Origin: Gemmata massiliana
GTDB taxonomy: Bacteria > Planctomycetota > Planctomycetia > Gemmatales > Gemmataceae
Reading direction: 5' to 3'
DNA: 64,000 bases
Assembly: GCA_000531095.1 (NCBI GenBank)
Contig: HG799473.1
Location: 114,023 to 178,022 of the forward strand
The translations under genes were made by a program, and so were the position numbers. Each line of letters opens with the position of its first letter. Position 1 is the stretch's first letter. Shown piece by piece: positions 1-8,603 of the stretch. The notes below the pieces were generated by a model, which saw only the letters and a list, made by a program, of their open reading frames with translations, did not search any database and was not told where the DNA came from.

Positions 1-365
1 GCGTCATAGAGCTTCGCGTCCGGGAAGTTCTTGACCTCGCCCGGCGTGACCTTCGGTCCGGGCTTCCCGGATTCCCCGCGCCCGAACCCGCCCTTCGGCC
101 CGCCGAATCCACCGAAACCACCCCCGCGTTTCGCGGACTCGCGAGCCGGCTTTCGCTCTTCGGCGTTCAGCCAGCCGTCTTTGTTCTTGTCGAACTCCGA
201 AAGGATCTTGCGCTCGCCGCCACCCGGGGGGCCACCGAACCCGCCGCCCTTGCCGAAGCCCCCCTTCCCGCCCTTATCGGGTTGGGTGAACCCGCTCGGC
301 GCGCAAAGCGCCACCAGCGCCGCGGCGAGGCACGCCGCGGGCAACGCGAATAATCGTCGGTGCAT
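1..365 (-). CDS. CotH kinase family protein, N-terminal part (3' end outside window)
   Basis: Only the first 121 codons are in the window; the gene runs off the left edge. It begins with a signal peptide (about residues 1-27, ending ..APSGFTQ), then a Gly-rich linker (KGGKGGFGKGGGFGG) and one EF-hand loop (DKNKDGWLNAEE, about residues 59-70), a second Gly-rich linker, and the segment KNFPDAKLYDA. As I know the family, that segment stands just before the CotH kinase fold in planctomycete proteins. The CotH domain itself is not visible, so the family call rests on this lead-in and on the adjacent VTC gene, its frequent partner. The protein should be exported. Confidence 0.7.
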   Translation of the reverse strand, partial: MHRRLFALPAACLAAALVALCAPSGFTQPDKGGKGGFGKGGGFGGPPGGGERKILSEFDKNKDGWLNAEERKPARESAKRGGGFGGFGGPKGGFGRGESGKPGPKVTPGEVKNFPDAKLYD

Positions 366-470
366 TGTGGACCTTTCGTGATGAAATGCGAGCGGCACCC
401 CGCTCCGCGTTACTGCTCAATCTCTCGACCGACCGTTTCAACGCGGTCGAACGCACCCAACAGCGAGCCT

Positions 471-1265
471 TCACCCACACGCGGAAATATTCACGGCCCT
501 CGGACCCGCGAGTCCCGCGGCTTGAACGAACGTGCGGTACTTGGAAACGGGCGCCGGCGTGAGCCCCAAGTCCGCCACAATGCCTTTGAATAAAGCCGGC
601 ATCGCGGTGCGGAACTTGAACTCGCACACCACCCTGTCCAGGAGCGCTGGGACCACACCCACGGGCTCCAGTTTCCACTCACTCACGAGCACCCCGCGAA
701 TGTTGCGGTCGAACGTGAGGCGCACGGTTCCGCCGTCCGCGGTGCCCAGGTACGCGACGCGCTCGTAGGCCACGCGACACACGGGCTGGAGTTGCTTCTG
801 AAGGAGCTGGCTGTGGAACCACTCCCCGGCCCATTCCCCGTTCAGCGATGGCGCTGCCAAATCCGGTACTTCGCCCGGGCTGATGCGCACGCGGTGCTTG
901 CGGACCTTGTCCCCGTTCTTGGTCTTGCGCTCCACGAACACGGGACCGGTGTGCCCGTAGCGCCGGACACGGAACTTGTCGCGGTCGTAGCCTTCGGTCC
1001 GGTAGAACACGTCGAAGTTCGGGGTGTCCGTGTACACGCTCGTGGTCAAGTACGCATTCCCCATCGCGGGGTCCGCGAACGGGTCCAGATCCAACTTCCC
1101 GGTTACCCGCGCAACCACCTCCGACACCTGTTCTTCGGTCAGCAGGTACTTCACCTCGTAGGCGGTCGCGCCGTCGGCTTCCGTCCCGAGGCCGAAGAGC
1201 GAAGGTGATTGCAACGTGCTCGCCGCTGCCGCAGAACCGAGAGCCGAATCCGTCGCCTCCGCCAT
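471..1265 (-). CDS. VTC domain protein (polyphosphate polymerase-like)
   Basis: 264-residue protein with the VTC tunnel-fold signature: EVKYLL near residue 37, RVRRYG near 99, ERKTK near 112, then a basic stretch (KVRKHRVR), RLTFDRNI, EFKF and a closing SKY. In yeast Vtc4 such basic strands bind triphosphate and make polyphosphate; the Glu residues bind metal. Bacterial relatives usually sit beside CotH genes, as here, and their substrate is unproven. I chose the ATG at 1265 rather than the GTG at 1271 because AGGAG lies 8 bases upstream of the ATG. No signal peptide or membrane segment is seen, so it is probably cytoplasmic. It lies upstream of the CotH gene on the same strand, about 105 bases apart, probably in one operon. 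Confidence 0.85.
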   Translation of the reverse strand: MAEATDSALGSAAAASTLQSPSLFGLGTEADGATAYEVKYLLTEEQVSEVVARVTGKLDLDPFADPAMGNAYLTTSVYTDTPNFDVFYRTEGYDRDKFRVRRYGHTGPVFVERKTKNGDKVRKHRVRISPGEVPDLAAPSLNGEWAGEWFHSQLLQKQLQPVCRVAYERVAYLGTADGGTVRLTFDRNIRGVLVSEWKLEPVGVVPALLDRVVCEFKFRTAMPALFKGIVADLGLTPAPVSKYRTFVQAAGLAGPRAVNISACG

Positions 1266-1893
1266 CCTCACTTCTCCTTCACTCGTTCTTTACGAAAGAA
1301 GCGAGCATTGATGTTGAAACGGACTCCAGATCCGGTCGGAGACAGCGACCGGCGAATCTTTGATGGCTGACCAGAAGCCAGCCAGATCAAAGACGGTGGG
1401 AGAGGCTAAAATGATTCGGAAATTCAGTATTCGTCGAGCATACCCGATCCATTTCTCGGGTCCACTGCACTCCGGATTCGATTTCATTTCGCTTTCATCC
1501 CGATCACTCGTTCGACGCTTTTTGGACAGATCGCGACCACACCTGCCCACCGAGTAGCCACCACATCATTCACCATTTCTTCATTGTTTCTTTATCTTTA
1601 TGGTCCGCACACGAGCTGAAAGTGCGATTCTGATCACGTGTGGGGCACAAATACCCGCGAGCGCGGGCACAGAAGTGTTCGGTCACGAGAGGAGCGTTCA
1701 ACGAAGCCCTATCTACCAACCAAAACGCAACGCGGCCAAGAGCGAGACGTAACGCGATCTTCGCCAGCGGATCGCTGTGATACCACAGCAACCGTCAATT
1801 CACAAAACGCAGGCCGTTTCGCGACCAACGCCGGCCCCAATCGGCCGTTTTACTTTTGTCTAATGCCGAGCCGCCCTCCGTCGGGAAGCATTC
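1266..1893. other. Divergent intergenic region, no convincing gene
   Basis: 628 bases between the minus-strand VTC gene and the plus-strand HEAT gene. Short open frames exist but none has a ribosome site or recognisable protein. An imperfect hairpin lies at 1357-1393 (TCTTTGAT paired with ATCAAAGA, plus inner GGCTG/CAGCC). It probably holds the divergent promoters; I could not place them. Confidence 0.6.
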
Positions 1894-4191
1894 ATGCGTT
1901 ATGCCCTCTCCGTCACGATCGGCTTGTTGCTCGTAGAGTCGGCTTGTGCCGCTGACCCGCCGAAAGTCACGGACCTGATCCAGCAACTGGAAGCGGCCGG
2001 CACCGGGGAGCGAGTCATCGCGGCCGAGCGACTCGGCGATCTCGGTTCCGCAGCCGCCGATGCGATTCCGGCTCTCACTCGGGTCGCCCGTAACGCGCGC
2101 CGCGGATCGCTCGAAGGCGAGCACGAGAGCCGCCGGGCCAACAAGTACCTGTACGATGCGTGCCTGGACGCACTGGCCGGCATCGGCCCCAAATCCGTGC
2201 CCGCATTTGTTGAACTGTTCGCGGACGAGAAGGACGATCACTTCGGGAGCGTGGCACGACACATCCACTCATTCGGCCGGGATGTTGCTCCATCGGTCCC
2301 CGCGCTCGCAAAACTTCTGGCCGATGATAATCAGGATTTTCGGGTTCTCGTGGCTTATCTCTTGGAAGAAATCGGACCAGGAGCCGAACCCGCGATCCCC
2401 GCCCTTGTCGCCCTGTTTCTCAACCCCAAGAACGGGGCCGACAACCTCATCTCATCAGGTTCGCTCTCACCCCGGGCCGCCGCAGTGAGAGCACTGGTCC
2501 GAATCGGCCCAAAGACTCAAAAAACCATCGAAGAGAAAGTGCTACCGGTCCTGGCCGAAGAACTGAAAACCGGCAAATCCGCTCGTGGCGGTAGCACTGA
2601 GGAAGTGCTGAGTGTACTCGGGGAAGCCGGTGCTCCCATCGTCCCGAATGTAGTCGCGGCCATCAGAGACGAGGAGCGCAAATTCAGCCGCGAAGATGCC
2701 GGAACAGCACTGCTCGGGCTTGGAGTCGCCGGCAGGCAGGCGTTCGGGAAGTTAATCGCCGGCCCCGATGTCGAAATGCGCAAGGAGATGTTCGATGCAT
2801 TAAATCACCACCTGATGGGCGAAGATTCCCACAGAAACCTTCACTTCAACACTCCTCGAATCAACATCGCCCCGTTCGTTCCAACATTAGCGACGATGCT
2901 TAAGGACGGGGAACCGAGGCAGCGACTCGAAGTCGCCCGCGCTCTGAGCGACCGTGCGGACAAAGTACCGCGGGACGTTGTGGATGCGATCATCGGGCTG
3001 TTCCGCGACCCGGCGATCAAGAAGTGGATGGATCAAGAAGAGGGTGCATGGCTGAGCGCACCCAATATCAACAGCTTCGGCGAAGTCGGCGCTCGCGCGC
3101 TCGTCCCTCTTCTCGACTCGGACTCGGCTGGAGTCCGCGAAGCCGTTATTCAACAACTCGGTCATCGAAAGTGGTCTGCCAGAGCGATTCCGAGTTTGCG
3201 GAAATTGGTCGATGGTCCGAACTCACTGCTTGCTCTTGATGCCGCGTTCCGCGCCGCCAGGTTGAGCCTCGACCCGAAGGACGCGGCCCGCTTAGCAGAC
3301 CGACGATTCCTACACAATGACGACCCAAAAGTTCGAGAGTACGCGGCCGATTACCTGGGCCATCTCGATTCTCTCGGGATACCGCACTACGAATCACTCG
3401 TTCCACTACTCGACGATAAAACCGAGGAGGTCATGCAGGCCGCGGCCCGGACTATATATTTCCATGCTCCGAAAGGCTCCACAGCGGCTCGTGCGTTCGC
3501 GGATCGAAATCTGGTATACCACGACAACAGCGGGAAAATCACTCGCTCCCAAAAGCACCAACCCGAACAGCCACCTGGCATACCGGACCTGATTGCGTCC
3601 GCAATTACCGAACGCGATGAGCGGAAACAAGTAAAGGCCGTACTCGACCTGGGCGACCGCGGCGCGGCAGCGAAAGAGGCTGCTCCCACACTTAAAAAGT
3701 TGCTAACGGACCCCAACCCTGATCTGAGGTTTGCTGCCGGGATCGCTCTCGTTCAAATCGAGAACGACCGGCCCGCGTTGCGGAAATTGCTGACCACTGA
3801 ACTGGAGCGAGCAGCAAGTGGGCGCCCGGCTACGTGGGTCGCTGCGGAGGCATTAGAACGTCTTCCACCAGATTTCCCGGAACTGATCCCTCTGGTTATT
3901 CGGTGGCTCGAACACAGAGGCGATGGGACGCTGTTTCTGTCCATCTTCCAGAAATACGGTCCTAAGGCGAAAGCCGCTGTACCAGCAATTCTCACCGTAC
4001 TGCGTGGCCCCAAAGTGCCGAACCACCACTACTTCGGGGCTGAGTTGAAGCCGGCGTGTGACGCACTCGCCGCAATCGGGACCGATGCACGCGAAGCTTT
4101 GCCAGAGTTGCAGCGGCGGTTCGATACGGGCAGCATCGAAGTGGCTCTGGCTGCTCGGGAGGCGATCCGAAAGATCACCGGGGAGAAGTAA
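1894..4191 (+). CDS. Exported HEAT-repeat protein
   Basis: 765 residues. A signal peptide of about 20 residues (MRYALSVTIGLLL..ACAAD) is followed by alpha-helical repeats of roughly 35-40 residues with the HEAT pattern, for example IPALTRVARNA, VPALAKLLADD, IPALVALFLNP, VPTLATMLKDG, LVPLLDSDS, APTLKKLLTDP and VPAILTVLRG. Conserved Pro and Asp/Arg residues mark the turns. HEAT solenoids are protein-protein scaffolds; no catalytic domain is present. Planctomycetes carry many such exported HEAT proteins of unknown role. It appears monocistronic, with gaps of several hundred bases on both sides. Confidence 0.85.
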   Translation: MRYALSVTIGLLLVESACAADPPKVTDLIQQLEAAGTGERVIAAERLGDLGSAAADAIPALTRVARNARRGSLEGEHESRRANKYLYDACLDALAGIGPKSVPAFVELFADEKDDHFGSVARHIHSFGRDVAPSVPALAKLLADDNQDFRVLVAYLLEEIGPGAEPAIPALVALFLNPKNGADNLISSGSLSPRAAAVRALVRIGPKTQKTIEEKVLPVLAEELKTGKSARGGSTEEVLSVLGEAGAPIVPNVVAAIRDEERKFSREDAGTALLGLGVAGRQAFGKLIAGPDVEMRKEMFDALNHHLMGEDSHRNLHFNTPRINIAPFVPTLATMLKDGEPRQRLEVARALSDRADKVPRDVVDAIIGLFRDPAIKKWMDQEEGAWLSAPNINSFGEVGARALVPLLDSDSAGVREAVIQQLGHRKWSARAIPSLRKLVDGPNSLLALDAAFRAARLSLDPKDAARLADRRFLHNDDPKVREYAADYLGHLDSLGIPHYESLVPLLDDKTEEVMQAAARTIYFHAPKGSTAARAFADRNLVYHDNSGKITRSQKHQPEQPPGIPDLIASAITERDERKQVKAVLDLGDRGAAAKEAAPTLKKLLTDPNPDLRFAAGIALVQIENDRPALRKLLTTELERAASGRPATWVAAEALERLPPDFPELIPLVIRWLEHRGDGTLFLSIFQKYGPKAKAAVPAILTVLRGPKVPNHHYFGAELKPACDALAAIGTDAREALPELQRRFDTGSIEVALAAREAIRKITGEK

Positions 4192-4573
4192 CGAAGCCCG
4201 CAAATCCGCCCGAATTGGCAAAACCACTTGTAATATTTTGTCCACTAGTGTACAATTTCACGAAAGGCACTTGATGTGACCGATTGGCCAACGGCCCGAT
4301 TCCGGCTCGAACGCTCGAAAATGTTAGCCATTGCGTGCGACAACGAAGGCGAGGCAATCGCGCTCAAATTCTTGAAATGACAGCAGTTCGTGCGGCGTTT
4401 TAGCCCGGGAGATTTATCCGCGGCCCGAATTGGTAGCAATTGTTAGCCGGCCCAGAGGGTAGGTCGAACGGGGTCGCGTGTCGAGGCGGGCGGTTGTTAC
4501 GGTTGTGTTGTTGTTTCGGTCTGCCTAGCGGGGTAGACTTGGTTCAACTCAAAACGAAGCCGCGAGGAACGCC
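4192..4573. other. Intergenic region, no gene seen
   Basis: 382 bases with no credible open frame. It holds two copies of a GTTAGCC word (near 4323 and 4442) that recur as GGCTAAC near 20652 and 20767. The stretch around 4210-4270 is visibly AT-richer than its surroundings and could carry the promoter of the next gene. Confidence 0.5.
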
Positions 4574-5008
4574 ATGTTCAGCGCAGTGCTAGTTGCGTCG
4601 CTGTTCGCGCCCGCGGCCGATCTGAACGAGGCCGCACGGAAGGAACTGAAAGCGCTTGAAGGCGATTGGGTTGTCGTATCCACCGTCGCCAACGGCACCG
4701 AGCGCGACCTGCCCGAAGACGAGCGGATCACGGTCACCGTGACCGGTACGAAGTTCACGTTCGGTAAGTTCGGCGACGGCCAAGTCACCGCTCTCGATCC
4801 CTCCACCTCTCCCAAGATCGTCGATTTCAAGATGCTCCGGAAGCCCGAATCCGGGGTGACCAACGAAGCCATTTTCAAAGTCGAGAAAGATGCGCTCACG
4901 GTCGTCGTCTATCTGGGCGAGGGCAGTCGGCGCCCGGCGAACTTCGACGCGGCTACGGAGAAAGAGTCTCGGACCGCCAAGTTCGTTCTAAAGCGTGTCA
5001 AGAAGTGA
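4574..5008 (+). CDS. TIGR03067 domain protein
   Basis: 144 residues matching the planctomycete TIGR03067 family: a short hydrophobic N-terminus (MFSAVLVASLFAPAAD), then LKALEGDWVVVS near residue 27, a central beta-rich region (TVTGTKFTFGKFG) and the closing FVLKRVKK. These proteins are predicted to form a small beta-barrel of lipocalin type, with no known ligand. The start is supported by GAGG 7 bases upstream of the ATG. It stands about 95 bases before the DUF1549 gene on the same strand and could be co-transcribed with it. Confidence 0.85.
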   Translation: MFSAVLVASLFAPAADLNEAARKELKALEGDWVVVSTVANGTERDLPEDERITVTVTGTKFTFGKFGDGQVTALDPSTSPKIVDFKMLRKPESGVTNEAIFKVEKDALTVVVYLGEGSRRPANFDAATEKESRTAKFVLKRVKK

Positions 5009-5102
5009 TTTGTAACACGCGGAAACGGGGTTAGTTTCTCCGAAACCGACCGTCTTCCTCTCCAGATTGCTAGAGCGTTTGTCTCGCAGAAGTGAGGACA
5101 AC

Positions 5103-6746
5103 ATGCCTGCGCGCCTTCGAGTCGCGGCGGCCCTCGCCGCACTCGTTTTCCCGACCTTCAGTTACGGTGCCGAAGTCGCGCCCACGCCGAAGTTGGTGAA
5201 AGACCCGGCCGACGTTCTGGCCGCCATGATCGACCGGCACCTCGCCAAAGACTGGGAGGCCCGCGGGCTGATCCCCGCCGAACAGACCGACGACGCCGAG
5301 TTCGTGCGCCGCGTGTACCTCGACGTCGTCGGGCGCGCGCCGAAGGCGTCCGAAGCGCGAGAGTTCATCGAGAGCACAGCCCCAGACAAGCGTCAGAAAC
5401 TCGTCGATCACCTGCTCCGCATGCCGGGGCACGCGAGCCACTTCGCGTCAGTCGCACGAACACAGTGGCTCCCACAAGCCGCAACCAACTTCCAACTCAC
5501 GCAGTTCGGCATCCAGTTCGAGACGTGGCTCCGGAAGCAGTACCGCGAGAACACGCCCGTCGATCAGGTCGTGAAGCGGATCATGACCGTCGGGCTGACG
5601 GTCAACGCGCAGAACCCGGACTTCCGCTTCGTACAAGCCACGGGCAACGACCAGGACGCGAACAACATCGTGGGGTTCTATTCCGCGAACGAGGGCAAGC
5701 CCGAAAACGTCGGGTCCGCCGTGAGCCGGCTGTTCCTCGGGATGAAGCTCGAATGTGCTCAGTGCCACGACCACCCGTTCGCACCGTACACCCGCGATCA
5801 GTTCTGGCAGTTCGCCGCATTCTTCGCGGAGATGAACCCTCTCACCGGTCAGCGCCCCGGGTTCATTGGGCCGCTTCAACCACAAGCCGATCGCAACCGG
5901 ATCGGCGTCATGGGCACGGACCGCAAGGTCACCGCGACCTTCTTCGACGGCACCAGCCCCCAGTGGTCGCTGGAAAAGTCCCCGCGCCAGGAACTGGCGA
6001 ACTGGCTCGTTAGCGCGAAGAACCCGTTCTTCGCGAAGAACATGGCGAACCGCGTGTGGGCGCACTTCTTCGGGATCGGCATCGTGGACCCGGTCGATGA
6101 ACCGGGCGAGAACAACCCCGCGAGCCACCCCGAACTGCTCAAGGATCTCGGCACGGCGTTCGCCGAAAACGGGTTCGACAACCAACTCCTGATCCGGGCC
6201 ATCACCCGCACGAAGGCGTACCAACTGTCGAGCAAGATGACGCACCCGGGCCAGGCCGACCCGCGCCGCTTCGCCAAGATGAACCTGAAGGGACTCACGC
6301 CGTCGCAACTGTTCGACACGCTCGTATCCGCGACCGGCTTCCGCGAACCGGCCTTCATGCGGAACCAGCAGAACTTCGGGTTCGTGCAGCCCAACAACCC
6401 GCGCAGCCAGTTCCTCGCTCAGTTCGCCAACACCGAACGAGCGACGGAAACCAACACCACGATCCTTCAAGCTCTGATGCTGATGAACGGTCGGTTCATC
6501 GGGGACCAGACCGACCTCGCTCGGAGCGAACTGCTCGCCGCGATCGTCGACATGCCGGGCTGGGACACGAACCAGCGCGTGAGCAATCTGTTCCTGACCG
6601 CCTTCGCCCGCAACCCAACGCCCGAAGAACTGGAGAAGTACGCCAGTTATGTGGACCGCGGCGGCGCGAAGAACGACAAGAAACAAGCTCTCGCTGACGT
6701 GTTCTGGGTTCTGCTCAACAGCTCCGAGTTCCTCTTCAACCACTGA
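5103..6746 (+). CDS. DUF1549/DUF1553 protein (planctomycete PSD1-type family)
   Basis: 547 residues from the ATG at 5103, chosen over the upstream ATG at 5067 because it has GAGG 5 bases before it and starts a clear signal peptide (MPARLRVAAALAALVF..). DUF1549 spans the first half and contains a CAQCHDHPF motif near residue 218, a c-type-haem-like CxxCH that is invariant in the family. DUF1553 follows (SPRQELANWLVS, FAKNMANRVWAHFFG, NPASHPELL). The family is secreted or periplasmic, usually paired with DUF1501, and abundant in planctomycetes; a role in polysaccharide degradation has been proposed but is not shown. Here the DUF1501 partner follows after one inserted gene. Confidence 0.92.
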   Translation: MPARLRVAAALAALVFPTFSYGAEVAPTPKLVKDPADVLAAMIDRHLAKDWEARGLIPAEQTDDAEFVRRVYLDVVGRAPKASEAREFIESTAPDKRQKLVDHLLRMPGHASHFASVARTQWLPQAATNFQLTQFGIQFETWLRKQYRENTPVDQVVKRIMTVGLTVNAQNPDFRFVQATGNDQDANNIVGFYSANEGKPENVGSAVSRLFLGMKLECAQCHDHPFAPYTRDQFWQFAAFFAEMNPLTGQRPGFIGPLQPQADRNRIGVMGTDRKVTATFFDGTSPQWSLEKSPRQELANWLVSAKNPFFAKNMANRVWAHFFGIGIVDPVDEPGENNPASHPELLKDLGTAFAENGFDNQLLIRAITRTKAYQLSSKMTHPGQADPRRFAKMNLKGLTPSQLFDTLVSATGFREPAFMRNQQNFGFVQPNNPRSQFLAQFANTERATETNTTILQALMLMNGRFIGDQTDLARSELLAAIVDMPGWDTNQRVSNLFLTAFARNPTPEELEKYASYVDRGGAKNDKKQALADVFWVLLNSSEFLFNH

Positions 6747-6750
6747 GGTG

Positions 6751-6774
6751 AGCGCGGAATTCGGAACGCGGAGC
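6751..6774 (+). repeat. Left inverted-repeat copy flanking the four-helix-bundle gene
   Basis: A 24-base low-complexity GC motif starting AGCGCGGAATTCGG directly after the DUF1553 stop. Its reverse complement matches 7268-7291 at 21 of 24 positions by my alignment. The two copies face inward around the 6862-7212 gene. Confidence 0.6.
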
Positions 6775-6861
6775 AAACACAAAAAACAACTCGTGCGAGT
6801 GTGTTTCTGGATCGAATGCGTGTACATTCGGGCGAACCCATTCCGCTCCGGAGGTACCTCA

Positions 6862-7212
6862 ATGCCAGCCGACAACACGCTTCGCACCCGGACCAAAAAG
6901 TTTGCTCTGCGGGCCATGAAGTTGGTGGACGCCCTCCCCAGCACCCGCGCCGGTGATGTAGTCGGGAAGCAACTGCTTCGCGCCGCGACCTCCGTCGGCG
7001 CGAACTACCGGGCCGCCCAGCGCGGCCGGTCCAAAGCCGAGTTCTGTGCGAAGCTCGGCATCGTGGAGGAAGAGTCGGACGAGTGCTCTTACTGGTTAGA
7101 GCTGCTGTGCGAATCGGGGATGGTTGCGGCCGAGGCTCTTAGCGACCTGATGGGCGAAGCCAACGAGATTACGGCAATGATCGTCGCTTCAATCCGCACG
7201 GCACGGGATTAG
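6862..7212 (+). CDS. Four-helix-bundle protein (23S rRNA intervening-sequence / Avd-like family)
   Basis: 116 residues. The start at 6862 has GGAGG 7 bases upstream, so the longer upstream frame is rejected. The sequence fits the TIGR02436-type four-helix bundle: FALRAMKLVDALP in helix 1, GKQLLRAATSVGANYRAA with the hallmark ATSVGANYRA at about residues 43-52, a short loop RGRSKAEFC, then AKLGIVEEESDECSYWLEL and the last helix. Relatives are encoded in 23S rRNA intervening sequences or serve as the Avd accessory protein of diversity-generating retroelements; most stand alone with no known function. It splits a DUF1549/DUF1553-DUF1501 pair that is usually adjacent and is framed by inverted repeats, which suggests insertion. 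Confidence 0.88.
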   Translation: MPADNTLRTRTKKFALRAMKLVDALPSTRAGDVVGKQLLRAATSVGANYRAAQRGRSKAEFCAKLGIVEEESDECSYWLELLCESGMVAAEALSDLMGEANEITAMIVASIRTARD

Positions 7213-7247
7213 GCCAGCGTACTTCACTACCCAACTGAGGATCGAAT

Positions 7248-8603
7248 ATGGCCGCTCCGATGTCTTCGTTCCGCGCTCCGCATTCCGCGCTCCGCGCTCC
7301 GATGGATCGTCGTCATCTGCTCCGCGTCGGTGCGGTGAGCACCGCAGTGTCCATGTCCGGGTGGATGGGCCAGCTCGCGCGGGCCGCTGAGGAGAAGAAC
7401 ACCAAGCCGAAGCGCTCGTGCATTCTGTTGTGGATGAACGGCGGACCGAGCACGATCGACCTCTGGGACTTGAAGCCGGGTCACGAGAACGGCGGGCCGT
7501 ACAAGGAGATCGAAGCGGCGCCGGCGCTGAAGATCAGCGAGCACCTGCCGAAGCTCGCGAAGCACGGGAAGAACCTCGCCGTCCTCCGCGGGATGTCCAC
7601 GAAAGAAGGCGACCACGCCCGCGGTACGTACTTGCTCCGCACGGGTCAACTGCCGGGCTTCGCGGGCATCCAGTACCCCAGCATCGGCTCGCTCGTCTCG
7701 AAGGAACTCGGCGACCCGAAGTCCGAACTGCCGAACTTCATCAGCATCGCGCCACAGCGGTTCTTCGCGATGGACGCCTTCGGACCCGGCTTCCTCGGGC
7801 CGGTTCACGCACCGCTCATCGTCGGCGACGGCCAGTTCAACAACGGACAGGGCGGGAACATCGATCAGATCCTGAAGGTCGCCGACCTGGACCGCCCGAA
7901 GAACATCGACGAGCCCACGAGCGCCGCCCGGCTCGACATGCTCCGTGACATGCAGGAAGAGTTCGCCACCACGCGGCCCGGCTCAATGGCCAAGAGCCAC
8001 GCCGCCGCCTACGATCGGGCCATCCGCCTTATGCAGTCCGAGGGCGGCAAAGTATTCGACCTGACACAAGAGAAGAACGCGACACGCGACAAGTACGGCC
8101 GGAACCTGTTCGGTCAGGGCTGTTTGCTCGCCCGTCGGTTGGTCGAAAAGGGCGTGCCGTTCATCGAAGTCACGCTCGGCAACTGGGACACGCACGGCCA
8201 GAACTTCGATCTTGTGAAGGGCTTGTCCGGCACGCTCGACGCGGCTTGGGCCGCGCTGATGGACGATCTTAAGGACCGCGGGCTGCTCGAAACCACCACC
8301 ATCGTGTGGGCCGGCGAGTTCGGGCGCACGCCGAAGATCAACCAGGGCAAGGGGCGCGACCACTACCCGAACGCCTGGAGCACAGTCATCGCGGGTGGCG
8401 GCGTTAAGGGCGGTCAGGCCGTTGGCAAGACGAGCAAGGACGGCACCACGGTCGAAGAGCGCGTCACCCCCGCAGTGGACTTCCTCGCGACGGTCTGCTC
8501 GGCTCTGGGTATCGATTTCGAGAAGCAGAACATGTCGAACGTCGGGCGCCCGATCCGGATCGTCGACAAGGGCGCCAAGCCCGTCACGGAGGTGCTCGCG
8601 TGA
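7248..8603 (+). CDS. DUF1501 protein, Tat-type exported
   Basis: 451 residues of the DUF1501 (sulfatase-fold-like) family, found beside DUF1549/1553 in planctomycetes. Landmarks: CILLWMNGGPSTIDLWDLKPG near residue 63, GLARRLVEKGVPFIEVTLG-like segment near 295, NWDTHG, and VWAGEFGRTPK with the conserved GEFGRTP. A twin-arginine signal (MDRRHLLRVGAVS..) begins at internal Met19. The ATG at 7248 has GAGG 7 bases upstream, and the 18 residues before the Tat signal are encoded by a short repeat (7268-7300). Either the protein starts at 7248 with a repeat-encoded extension, or at 7302 with no visible ribosome site; I favour 7248. Confidence 0.9.
   Translation: MAAPMSSFRAPHSALRAPMDRRHLLRVGAVSTAVSMSGWMGQLARAAEEKNTKPKRSCILLWMNGGPSTIDLWDLKPGHENGGPYKEIEAAPALKISEHLPKLAKHGKNLAVLRGMSTKEGDHARGTYLLRTGQLPGFAGIQYPSIGSLVSKELGDPKSELPNFISIAPQRFFAMDAFGPGFLGPVHAPLIVGDGQFNNGQGGNIDQILKVADLDRPKNIDEPTSAARLDMLRDMQEEFATTRPGSMAKSHAAAYDRAIRLMQSEGGKVFDLTQEKNATRDKYGRNLFGQGCLLARRLVEKGVPFIEVTLGNWDTHGQNFDLVKGLSGTLDAAWAALMDDLKDRGLLETTTIVWAGEFGRTPKINQGKGRDHYPNAWSTVIAGGGVKGGQAVGKTSKDGTTVEERVTPAVDFLATVCSALGIDFEKQNMSNVGRPIRIVDKGAKPVTEVLA
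7268..7291 (+). repeat. Right inverted-repeat copy, inside the start of the DUF1501 gene
   Basis: Matches the reverse complement of 6751-6774 at 21 of 24 positions. The motif continues as GCTCCG/TTCCGC units to 7300 and encodes residues 8-18 of the DUF1501 frame (RAPHSALRAP). Confidence 0.6.

Noticed and set aside
1638..1955. 105-codon frame overlapping the start of the HEAT gene
   Set aside because: Overlaps a gene with a clear signal peptide, has no ribosome site and no recognisable sequence.
5448..6944. Long minus-strand frame opposite the DUF1549/1553 gene
   Set aside because: Typical GC-rich antisense shadow with no motifs; the plus strand carries the conserved protein.
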